DNA from: Flavobacteriaceae bacterium
GTDB taxonomy: Bacteria; Bacteroidota; Bacteroidia; Flavobacteriales; Flavobacteriaceae
Length of the DNA stretch: 5,500 nt
Direction: 5' to 3'
Assembly (NCBI GenBank): GCA_030625995.1
Contig: DAOUPU010000170.1
Coordinates: 1-5,500 of the forward strand
A model generated the notes under the pieces. The model saw only the letters and a program-made list of their open reading frames with translations. It searched no databases and was not told where the DNA came from. The position numbers and the translations under genes were made by a program. This document shows positions 1 to 5,500 of this stretch, piece after piece (position 1 is the first letter of the stretch; every line of letters starts with the position of its first letter).

Positions 1-1
1 A

Positions 2-205
2 ATGTTGATCCTATGTGGATTTGAAAATTTTAATCTGCATAGAATTGAGGCCGGAGTAGCTACTGATAATAAAAATTCAATTAAGGTTCTAAAAAAATCA
101 GGAATGACCTATGAAGGATTAAGACGAAAAATTCTACCTATTCGGGGAAAGTGGGTCGATAATTATGAATATGCAATAGTGGAAGATGATAAAAGAAATT
201 ATTAA
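2..205 (+). CDS. GNAT-family N-acetyltransferase, C-terminal fragment (5' end outside window)
   Basis: This is the last 67 residues of an acetyl-CoA-dependent N-acetyltransferase of the RimJ/RimL (Acetyltransf_3) kind. The visible part holds the family's C-terminal signature: 'LHRIEAGV', then an Asn and 'NSIKVLKKSGM', then 'EGLRR', and a closing 'W-V-D-N-Y-EYAI' strand. In the family, the N-x-x-S-I-x-V-L-x-K segment lies near the acetyl-CoA site. Full members run about 170-180 residues, so roughly the first 100 are missing to the left. The frame is open to the window edge, and the ATG at position 2 is almost certainly an internal Met rather than the start. The substrate (ribosomal protein N-terminus, small amine or antibiotic) cannot be told from this part. 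The stop at 203-205 faces the recR stop with 8 bp between, so the two genes converge. Family assignment is firm; specific function is unknown. Confidence 0.85.
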   Translation: MLILCGFENFNLHRIEAGVATDNKNSIKVLKKSGMTYEGLRRKILPIRGKWVDNYEYAIVEDDKRNY

Positions 206-213
206 ATTAAGAA

Positions 214-831
214 CTACCTACTCAAACTATTCTCAAAAGGAACCCTATTAATAATACTCCTTCCAAGGGTAACTTCATCTGTATATTCCAATTCATCTCC
301 CACAGAGATCCCACGAGCGATAGTAGATAATTTCAGATCAATATCTTCTAATTGTTTGTATATATAAAAATTTGTCGTGTCTCCTTCCATTGTTGAACTT
401 AAGGCAAATATAATTTCCTTCACCTTTTCTTTTTTAACTTTTTCTACCAAACTCTGTATGGTTAGGTTTTGAGGACCTACTCCCTCCATTGGAGAAATTT
501 TACCACCGAGTACGTGATATAATCCTTTAAACTGAGACGTATTTTCAATCGCCATTACATCACGAATATCCTCTACAACGCAAATAATCTCAGGATCTCG
601 CTTTGAACTGGAGCATATTTCACACAGGGCCACATCGGAAATATTATGACAGTTCTGACACAATTTTATATTAGATCTAAAATTTTCTAAAGCAGCTGCC
701 AAATAAGTAGTTTGCTCTTTTGGCTGTTTTAATAGGTGTAGTACTAAGCGTAGTGCCGTTCGTTTGCCGATTCCCGGTAATTGCGACATTTCATGGACTG
801 CCTGTTCTAGTAGTTTTGAAGAAAAATTCAT
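214..831 (-). CDS. recR: Recombination mediator protein RecR
   Basis: RecR is a cytoplasmic DNA-binding protein that works with RecO (and RecF) to load RecA onto SSB-coated gaps during recombinational repair. The 205-residue length is normal for the family. Domains are in the expected order: a helix-hairpin-helix at about residues 15-30 ('LPGIGKRTALR'), a four-cysteine zinc finger with Cys58, Cys61, Cys70 and Cys73, and a Toprim domain from about residue 80 ('VVEDIRDV' 85-92, 'YHVLGGKISPMEGVGP' 105-120). The C-terminal part has the family 'ARGISVGDELEYTDEVTLGRSI' region. All four zinc ligands are present and the gene looks intact. The ATG at 829-831 places the start just before the HhH domain, as in other RecRs. 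Its leader is A/T-rich without a Shine-Dalgarno match. It lies 26 bp downstream of the membrane acyltransferase on the same strand, so co-transcription is likely. Confidence 0.97.
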   Translation of the reverse strand: MNFSSKLLEQAVHEMSQLPGIGKRTALRLVLHLLKQPKEQTTYLAAALENFRSNIKLCQNCHNISDVALCEICSSSKRDPEIICVVEDIRDVMAIENTSQFKGLYHVLGGKISPMEGVGPQNLTIQSLVEKVKKEKVKEIIFALSSTMEGDTTNFYIYKQLEDIDLKLSTIARGISVGDELEYTDEVTLGRSIINRVPFENSLSR

Positions 832-857
832 TACAATATTTTTGTCAAAAATAAGGA

Positions 858-1970
858 TTACACTTTGATAAATATTTTCTTTTTATATAAAATCCAAGCT
901 ATTAAATAATAAAAAGAAATTACCAGCATCGCGTAAACCAGAGAACTTAATTTTGGAATTGTAATAATGGAAGACAAAAATTCATACAAGTATCCATGCA
1001 AGGACTGTCCATTCGATAATTTAATTAATCCGAAACACTTCGTTGTAAAACTCGATAAAAAGTATACCGTAATCGCATTAGAACCAAATATAATGGCGGG
1101 TTTACCCCAATTATTGATTTCTAATATATCTGCCGTATAAAAGATCAAAGCATAAATTAAACTTGCCCATCCCCCGGTTACTAAAACAAAACTACTTGTC
1201 CAAAGTCCTTTATTTATAGGAAATACCGTATCCAATAAATAACCCAGTAACAGTGCAACAATTCCAATGATTACAAAGTAATTATATTTTTCTTTTTTTG
1301 TTCTATTCTTATTTAATAAGATCATTCCCAGGAACATACCAAAAATTGTTGTGGCTATAGCCGGTAAAGTACTTAAAATACCTTCCGGATCATAATCGGT
1401 TTTCCACATATGGTCAACCGTTAGAATCTTTAGATCTACAACCGAACCCAAGTTTGATGATCTTGTCAATAAGGGCATCTCTCCATCAATAGGTATTTGT
1501 GTCATTAGGTACCAATAAACCAACAATATAGCAACAAAAATTCCTAAAAGAACTTTCCAATTTACATTTAGAAATAGGATGGACGAAATAAAGAACACAA
1601 CACCAATTCTCTGTAAAACTCCGGGAATTCTCACTTCAGACAGATCTTTTATAAATGGAAAATTCAATTTGAAACTGGCTAAAAACAGTCCTAGAAATAT
1701 TAGCTTTAAGGTTCTCGAAATTATCTTTTTATAAACATCTGATGTGATTTTATTTTGTTTCTTTTTAGAATATGCAAAGGTAATCGACATTCCTACGATG
1801 AACAAAAAGAAAGGAAAGATCAGATCTGTTGGTGATAAGCCATTCCATTCAGCATGTAAAAAAGGGCTATAAACGTGACTCCAGGTACCCGGGGTATTTA
1901 CTAAGATCATTGCGGCTATAGTTAAACCTCTAAAAATATCTACAGATAAAATACGATTGGATGTCGCCAT
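858..1970 (-). CDS. Multi-pass membrane acyltransferase, HGSNAT/NagX-like (DUF5009, COG4299)
   Basis: This 370-residue integral membrane protein resembles bacterial relatives of human heparan-alpha-glucosaminide N-acetyltransferase (HGSNAT), which acetylates a terminal glucosamine across a membrane using acetyl-CoA. Visible family motifs are 'SVDIFRGL' (9-16), 'HAEWNGLSPTDLIFPFFLF' (39-57), 'RIPGVLQRIGV' (114-124) and 'DPEGILSTLPAIATTIFG' (194-211). His39 lies where I expect the active-site histidine of HGSNAT. About ten hydrophobic segments can be seen, near residues 10-26, 50-66, 87-104, 117-134, 138-157, 201-219, 231-250, 258-278, 290-310 and 344-365. Lysine-rich stretches such as 69-74 are probably cytoplasmic loops. 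The C-terminus is basic. The ATG at 1968-1970 is the natural start, directly before the first membrane helix. In some proteobacteria NagX homologues sit with N-acetylglucosamine catabolic genes; no such genes are visible here. A role in acetylating an amino sugar of the envelope or a scavenged glycan is inference, and the substrate is unknown. Confidence 0.88.
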   Translation of the reverse strand: MATSNRILSVDIFRGLTIAAMILVNTPGTWSHVYSPFLHAEWNGLSPTDLIFPFFLFIVGMSITFAYSKKKQNKITSDVYKKIISRTLKLIFLGLFLASFKLNFPFIKDLSEVRIPGVLQRIGVVFFISSILFLNVNWKVLLGIFVAILLVYWYLMTQIPIDGEMPLLTRSSNLGSVVDLKILTVDHMWKTDYDPEGILSTLPAIATTIFGMFLGMILLNKNRTKKEKYNYFVIIGIVALLLGYLLDTVFPINKGLWTSSFVLVTGGWASLIYALIFYTADILEINNWGKPAIIFGSNAITVYFLSSFTTKCFGLIKLSNGQSLHGYLYEFLSSIITIPKLSSLVYAMLVISFYYLIAWILYKKKIFIKV

Positions 1971-1986
1971 AATACTATAATTGATT

Positions 1987-1994
1987 CAAATTTA
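1987..1994 (-). promoter_or_regulatory. Putative -7 box (TAAATTTG) for the acyltransferase-recR unit
   Basis: On the minus strand this reads TAAATTTG, a full match to the TAnnTTTG -7 consensus used by the Bacteroidota primary sigma factor. It ends 16 bases before the acyltransferase ATG, implying a leader of about 10 bases. No clear TTG/TTTG -33 element lies at the usual distance upstream, which lowers confidence, since this box can occur by chance in such A/T-rich DNA. Confidence 0.4.
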
Positions 1995-2082
1995 ATAAGT
2001 AAAACTAATCATTTTTTTTAATCTTAATCAGAGAGTTTGTTTTAAATATTCAATTAAAAAATGAATAATAAATAATAACTAG

Positions 2083-2107
2083 TTGACATAAATTATATTT
2101 AAATTTG
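2083..2107 (+). promoter_or_regulatory. Putative pdxH promoter elements (TTGACA and TAAATTTG)
   Basis: A TTGACA sits at 2083-2088 and a perfect TAnnTTTG box (TAAATTTG) at 2100-2107. Only 14 bases separate the TTG from the -7 box, shorter than the roughly 17-23 usual in flavobacteria, so the two may not form one promoter. The -7 box ends 4 bases before the pdxH ATG, which would put the transcription start at or beside the start codon. The GGGG at 2107-2110 is too close to the ATG to act as a normal Shine-Dalgarno site. Confidence 0.35.
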
Positions 2108-2111
2108 GGGA

Positions 2112-2759
2112 ATGGAAAAGGATCTGGGAGATTATAGAAAAAACTACAGGAAGAATGAACTGTTAAAAAAAAATATTCCTGAAAATCCTATGGAATTATT
2201 TCAAAAATGGTTTTATGAAGCAGATGAATCCAATGGTATTGAAGAGGCAAACATAATGAATCTGGCTACAATCGGACTTGATAATTTTCCTAAAAACAGA
2301 ATTGTGCTATTGAAACGATTCACATGGGAGGGCTTTATTTTCTATACCAATTATAACAGTGAAAAAGGGAAGGCTATCAGGGAAAATCCAAATGTTGCAT
2401 TGTCCTTTTTTTGGCATAGTCAGGAAAGACAAATAATTATTAAGGGAATCGTCGAAAAAATTGCTGAGAACTTATCCGATGGCTATTTTGAAACCCGACC
2501 GGAAGGAAGTAAATTAGGTGCATGGGCCTCTCATCAAAGTGAGGTAATTGATTCCAGAGATAAATTGGATAAAAAATTGAGTTTTTTTGAAAATAAATTT
2601 AAAGATATGGAAGTGCCTCGGCCGGCCTATTGGGGAGGTTATATTGTAAAACCAACTAGTATTGAATTTTGGCAAGGTCGCCCTAACCGTATGCACGATA
2701 GAATGCGCTATACTTTACAAGAAAATTATGATTGGAAATTAGAGCGATTGGAGCCTTAG
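2112..2759 (+). CDS. pdxH: Pyridoxamine/pyridoxine 5'-phosphate oxidase
   Basis: PdxH is a cytoplasmic FMN-dependent homodimeric oxidase that converts pyridoxine 5'-phosphate or pyridoxamine 5'-phosphate, with O2, to the coenzyme pyridoxal 5'-phosphate. It serves as the last step of de novo B6 synthesis and in salvage. The 215 residues match the family length. The FMN-binding fold contains 'RIVLLK' (63-68), 'FYTNYNSEKG' (77-86) and 'WHSQERQIIIKG' (101-112), followed by 'RPEGSKLGAWAS' (129-140). The family signature is at 184-197 ('IEFWQGRPNRMHDR'), with Arg193 and His195 aligning with the substrate-contacting Arg197 and His199 of the E. coli enzyme. The C-terminus ends in the typical 'WKLERLEP'. 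The start at 2112 is supported by the family-like N-terminus ('DLGDYRKNYRKNELL') ahead of 'NPMELFQKWF'. The gene looks complete and is 51 bp upstream of sixA, which has its own likely promoter. Confidence 0.97.
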   Translation: MEKDLGDYRKNYRKNELLKKNIPENPMELFQKWFYEADESNGIEEANIMNLATIGLDNFPKNRIVLLKRFTWEGFIFYTNYNSEKGKAIRENPNVALSFFWHSQERQIIIKGIVEKIAENLSDGYFETRPEGSKLGAWASHQSEVIDSRDKLDKKLSFFENKFKDMEVPRPAYWGGYIVKPTSIEFWQGRPNRMHDRMRYTLQENYDWKLERLEP

Positions 2760-2781
2760 AGTAAAAATATTTATATCTTTG
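2748..2781 (+). promoter_or_regulatory. Putative promoter of the sixA-ppx unit
   Basis: TATCTTTG at 2774-2781 is a perfect TAnnTTTG -7 box. A TTG at 2748-2750, inside the end of pdxH, lies 23 bases upstream, at the upper end of the usual spacing for a -33 element. The -7 box ends 29 bases before the sixA ATG, giving a plausible leader of about 20-25 bases. Of the three -7 candidates in this window, this one has the best spacing on both sides. The leader just before the ATG is A-rich (AAACAA), as is normal for this phylum. Confidence 0.55.
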
Positions 2782-2810
2782 AAATAGCATAAAATTGATT
2801 AATCAAACAA

Positions 2811-3305
2811 ATGAAAACCCTTTACATTGTACGTCATGCAAAATCTTCCTGGGAGTATGAAGGTATTAAAGACATTGACCGACCCTTAAAAAAAAGAGGA
2901 ATTAAAGATGCTTATTTAATTTCAAAAGTTTTAGAGAAAAAAATAAAATGTCCTTCAGTTTTTGTTTCAAGTTGTGCAAACAGGGCATTGCATACGGCAT
3001 TAATTTTTAGTTATGCTTTTAATTTTCCTTTAGCTAATATAAAAATAAGTAAATCTCTCTATAGTTTTAGTGATGGTTATCTAATCAAAACCATAAAAGC
3101 ATTAGATGATGGATTTGAATCTGCCATTATATTTAGCCATGATCATGGAATAAGTGATTTTGTAAATGCCTATGGCGATCATACAATTGATCATGTTCCT
3201 ACCTGTGGTGTTGTTGGTATTAAGTTCAAAACAGATCATTGGAAAAATATTAAAAATGGTAAGACTTTATTTACCGATTTTCCAAAGCATTATAAAAAGA
3301 AATAA
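2811..3305 (+). CDS. sixA: SixA-type histidine phosphatase (phosphoglycerate mutase-like fold)
   Basis: This 164-residue protein belongs to the small one-domain branch of the histidine phosphatase superfamily. E. coli SixA removes phosphate from phosphohistidine in phosphorelay/phosphotransferase proteins. The N-terminal RHG-type motif is 'VRHAKSSW' with nucleophile His9 and Arg8. 'DIDRPLKKRG' (21-30) and 'SSCANRALHTA' (53-63, with Arg58) follow the family pattern 'SSPAxRAxxTA', with Cys55 in place of the usual Pro. The second catalytic histidine is probably His110 in 'FSHDHGISDFVN'. That segment normally reads G-H-N-P, so three residues around the histidine differ. 'DHVPTCGVVGI' (127-137) matches the usual C-terminal strand. 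There is no signal peptide, so it should be cytoplasmic. The stop lies two bases before ppx, pointing to coupled translation. Family placement is sound; the exact substrate is not known. Confidence 0.88.
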   Translation: MKTLYIVRHAKSSWEYEGIKDIDRPLKKRGIKDAYLISKVLEKKIKCPSVFVSSCANRALHTALIFSYAFNFPLANIKISKSLYSFSDGYLIKTIKALDDGFESAIIFSHDHGISDFVNAYGDHTIDHVPTCGVVGIKFKTDHWKNIKNGKTLFTDFPKHYKKK

Positions 3306-3307
3306 CC

Positions 3308-4198
3308 TTGCATTTAAATAAATACGCTGCAATAGATATCGGTTCTAACGGAGTTAGACTGCTAATTTCTAATGTCATTACCTTTAAAAAAAAGGAAACT
3401 CAATTTACTAAATCGGCTTTGATCAGAGTACCAATTCGATTGGGAGAAGATGTTTTTACAAGGGGTGAAATTTCCAAGAAAAACAGGGATCGAATGTGCG
3501 ATGCCATGACAGCATTTCGATTGCTTATGAAAGTGTACGGTGTAGAAAAATTTAAAGCCTGTGCCACTTCAGCAATGAGAGAAGCCAATAACAAAGAGGA
3601 AGTTATTCAATACATATTTGACAAAAGTGAAATTAAAATTGACATAATAGATGGAAAAAAAGAGGCTGAAATAATTTCATCAACCGATCTACATGAATTG
3701 ATTAAGAATGATAAATCTTATCTTTATGTGGATGTTGGTGGGGGTAGTACAGAATTTACATTTTTCTCCAAAGGAGAAATAATGGAATCCAAATCCTTTC
3801 GTTTAGGAACGGTTAGACTTTTGGATAAAAAAGTGAACAATCAAATTTGGTTGGATGTAAAAGAATGGATCAAAGAAACAAGCAATGAATATTCAGAAAT
3901 TTCATTAATCGGATCAGGAGGAAATATTAATAAAATATTTAAACTATCCGGTAAAGCGCCAGGTAAAGCACTGTCTTATATCTATTTAAATTCCTACTAT
4001 AATTTTTTAAATCAGATGACCTATGACCAACGAATTAGCGAAATTGATTTAAATCCTGACAGGGCCGATGTTATCATACCGGCTACTAAAATTTACCTCT
4101 CAGCAATGAAATGGAGCAATGCCAATAAGATCTATGTTCCAAAAATTGGGCTTTCAGACGGAATAATAAAAAGTTTATATTACGGAAAATTTGATTGA
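3308..4198 (+). CDS. ppx: Ppx/GppA-family phosphatase (exopolyphosphatase / pppGpp phosphohydrolase), short form, TTG start
   Basis: This ASKHA-fold enzyme belongs to the family that removes terminal phosphate from polyphosphate or hydrolyses pppGpp to ppGpp. Motifs in order are 'AAIDIGSNGVRLLI' (7-20, first phosphate loop), 'ATSAMREANN' (86-95, Glu92 at the catalytic-base region), 'IDGKKEAE' (114-121), 'VDVGGGSTEF' (141-150, second phosphate loop), 'GSGGNINKI' (202-210) and 'RADVIIPA' (252-259). At 296 residues it has only the two ASKHA domains and lacks the C-terminal HD-like region of the roughly 500-residue E. coli Ppx and GppA. No ATG precedes the first phosphate loop; an in-frame stop lies at 3293-3295, so the TTG at 3308 is the best start. 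It begins two bases after the sixA stop, implying translational coupling. Whether the substrate is polyphosphate or (p)ppGpp cannot be decided from sequence alone. Confidence 0.92.
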   Translation: MHLNKYAAIDIGSNGVRLLISNVITFKKKETQFTKSALIRVPIRLGEDVFTRGEISKKNRDRMCDAMTAFRLLMKVYGVEKFKACATSAMREANNKEEVIQYIFDKSEIKIDIIDGKKEAEIISSTDLHELIKNDKSYLYVDVGGGSTEFTFFSKGEIMESKSFRLGTVRLLDKKVNNQIWLDVKEWIKETSNEYSEISLIGSGGNINKIFKLSGKAPGKALSYIYLNSYYNFLNQMTYDQRISEIDLNPDRADVIIPATKIYLSAMKWSNANKIYVPKIGLSDGIIKSLYYGKFD

Positions 4199-4201
4199 AT
4201 A

Positions 4202-5500
4202 TTAATTCATTCTTTCCGGTACGATTGGCCTATCCAATGCTTCTAAAACGGCAGCGTCTCTATAATAGACATCTCTTTCAAAATATAGATTATCATCTCT
4301 GTCAACCCCCGCGGTCCAATAAAGAATATAGATATCTTCATGTGTTTTTAAATTAACCTGAGTAGTTTTTCCCGAATCTAAAATTTTATTGATCTTATCC
4401 ATATTCCAAACTTCCGGCTCGTTCATTAAACTCATTACCAAATCCCATTTATCCTCTAATCGTATACAACCATGACTAAATGCCCTGTCTTCTCGACTAA
4501 ATAAACCCCGGGAAGGTGTATCGTGTAGATACACGGCATATTTATTAGGAAAAATAAATTTCACCTGCCCAAGTGCGTTATGAGATCCCGCCTTTTGACG
4601 AATGATAAATGGAAAATTTCCTGTTGAATACTTATTGAAATCAATGCTACTCGGATCTAAAATTTTTCCATTTCTATCCATAATTTCCATATGTTTTGCT
4701 GCCAGGTAACCAGGATCCTTTTTCAACTTTGGTAATGTTTCATGGGTTGCTATAGAATATGGCAATGTCCAGGTAGGATTGAAAACAATATATTCTACTT
4801 CATCCTTGAATATGGGTGATTCTTTATGATTTTTTCCAACGATAACCCGAGATTGATATACAATTTCTTTATTTTGAACTCGCTTTATATTAAAACCGGC
4901 AATATTCACAATCAAAAAGTCTTCTTCGGGATGATGGAGTACCCATCTTGTCCTTTCCAAATTTAGACGCATCATGCCAATTCTATCTTCAACACTCACA
5001 TTCATTTGTGCTAATGTTCCCTTTCCTATAGCCCCATCCTGCGTTAAATTGTGTCTAAACTGAAATTTTTTAACTGCAACCTCCAGTTCATCATCAAACA
5101 GTGGGCTATCCAGATCGGCGTTTGCGGGAAGATCCTCAGTGATGTTTAAATATTTTCTAATATCCATAATTCTTTCACTGCTCATGCCCTTTTTTAAGGT
5201 CTCTCCTTCCGAAATTTTATTCCAACCTCCCTCCTTGGATAATTCTCTATACTCTTTTAGTCTTACTTTAAGTTTATCGTAGAAGGGGGATTTCGGTTTA
5301 AAACCTTCCAGCGCCTGTTTAATTTGATGTTGACCTAAAGTAACCGTTAATAAACTATCAGGATTTTCAGGGCCTTCGTTTATACTTAGGTCCCATTCCG
5401 TTCTTAGTTTGGATTGGTCTACCTTACCCGAAATGAGATGTGATGCATAAAGAATCATCGCATCTGTCAATAACAGATCCAGATCAGCCTGATCAACATC
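4202..5500 (-). CDS. L,D-transpeptidase, YcbB/LdtD type, with peptidoglycan-binding domain (N-terminus outside window)
   Basis: This envelope enzyme would form 3-3 cross-links in peptidoglycan, or attach proteins to it, through a catalytic cysteine. The 432 visible C-terminal residues (numbered from 5500) contain the end of the scaffold domain, a PG_binding_1 domain at about 100-165 ('FDDELEVAVKKFQFRHNL', 'DGAIGKGTLAQMNV') and a YkuD catalytic domain at about 190-370. Active-site residues are His326 in 'YLHDTPSRGLF' and 'SHGCIRLE' with Cys345 (codon at 4466-4468); the 15 residues between His326 and Ser342 fit the family H-x(14-17)-[ST]HGC pattern. A substrate-capping insertion separates 'FNPTWTLP' from the active site, as in LdtD. 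The frame stays open to the window end ('DVDQADLDLLL' upstream), so the TTG at 5468-5470 is not the true start. The signal peptide and roughly 100-180 residues should lie to the right. The stop is 3 bp from the ppx stop. Confidence 0.94.
   Translation of the reverse strand, partial: DVDQADLDLLLTDAMILYASHLISGKVDQSKLRTEWDLSINEGPENPDSLLTVTLGQHQIKQALEGFKPKSPFYDKLKVRLKEYRELSKEGGWNKISEGETLKKGMSSERIMDIRKYLNITEDLPANADLDSPLFDDELEVAVKKFQFRHNLTQDGAIGKGTLAQMNVSVEDRIGMMRLNLERTRWVLHHPEEDFLIVNIAGFNIKRVQNKEIVYQSRVIVGKNHKESPIFKDEVEYIVFNPTWTLPYSIATHETLPKLKKDPGYLAAKHMEIMDRNGKILDPSSIDFNKYSTGNFPFIIRQKAGSHNALGQVKFIFPNKYAVYLHDTPSRGLFSREDRAFSHGCIRLEDKWDLVMSLMNEPEVWNMDKINKILDSGKTTQVNLKTHEDIYILYWTAGVDRDDNLYFERDVYYRDAAVLEALDRPIVPERMN

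Larger units (their letters stand above)
1971..2111. promoter_or_regulatory. Divergent intergenic region between acyltransferase and pdxH
   Basis: This very A/T-rich 141-bp stretch is the only sizeable non-coding region in the window and must carry the 5' signals for both flanking genes. Each end, close to its start codon, has a perfect match to the Bacteroidota -7 box TAnnTTTG. Both are TAAATTTG, one on each strand, so the region is roughly mirror-symmetrical. Between them are poly-T and A/T tracts (2012-2019 and around 2055-2078) and a TTGACA at 2083-2088. I saw no strong hairpin, riboswitch or operator-like palindrome. Confidence 0.6.

Noticed and set aside
2..4. ATG at the left edge as the start of the GNAT gene
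   Set aside because: A 67-residue protein would lack most of the acetyltransferase fold; the Met lies in the middle of the domain.
846..853. TATTTTTG (minus strand) upstream of recR as a separate recR promoter
   Set aside because: It matches TAnnTTTG, but no -33 element lies at a suitable distance and it would leave a leader of under 10 bases. Co-transcription with the upstream acyltransferase gene explains recR expression.
2047..2067. Short inverted repeat TATTCA / TGAATA in the divergent region
   Set aside because: It has six A/T-rich pairs with a 9-base loop and no T-tract, which is expected by chance in this composition; not called as an operator or terminator.
2514..2696. Minus-strand 60-codon open frame inside pdxH
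   Set aside because: It is fully antisense to a well-conserved region of pdxH, shows no recognisable motif, and is best explained as a shadow frame.
3400..3594. Minus-strand 64-codon open frame inside ppx
   Set aside because: It is antisense to the conserved N-terminal part of ppx and has no domain signature or leader.
5468..5470. TTG as the start of the L,D-transpeptidase
   Set aside because: The frame continues open to the window edge with family-like sequence, and a start here would remove the signal peptide and most of the scaffold domain.

Overview
The window looks like ordinary chromosomal core from a member of the Bacteroidota, probably a flavobacterium. The DNA is AT-rich. Leaders before start codons are A/T-rich with no clear Shine-Dalgarno site. 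Several start regions carry the TAnnTTTG -7 box typical of this phylum. No mobile element, tRNA, rRNA or CRISPR array was seen. The lineage call is inference from style and protein flavour, not from a marker gene search.

Layout. At the left edge is the C-terminal end of a GNAT acetyltransferase on + (to 205). It converges, with only 8 bp between stops, on a minus-strand pair: a multi-pass membrane acyltransferase of the HGSNAT/DUF5009 type (858-1970) followed 26 bp downstream by recR (214-831). A 141-bp divergent intergenic region (1971-2111) separates this pair from a plus-strand group: pdxH (2112-2759), a SixA-type histidine phosphatase (2811-3305) and a short Ppx/GppA phosphatase (3308-4198). 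The Ppx/GppA gene starts at TTG, two bases after the sixA stop. On the right, a minus-strand L,D-transpeptidase of the YcbB/LdtD type (4202 to beyond 5500) converges on ppx with 3 bp between the stop codons. Its N-terminus lies outside the window.

How the genes relate. RecR is recombinational repair. PdxH makes pyridoxal 5'-phosphate. The SixA/Ppx pair is a tightly coupled phosphate-hydrolase unit, probably with its own promoter, that may act on phosphohistidine and polyphosphate or (p)ppGpp. The L,D-transpeptidase remodels peptidoglycan. Apart from the sixA-ppx coupling and the likely acyltransferase-recR operon, the neighbours show no shared pathway. I found no convincing new system. The points most worth a second look are the altered second-histidine motif in SixA, the TTG-started minimal Ppx coupled to it, and the pdxH -7 box that would imply a leaderless or nearly leaderless mRNA.
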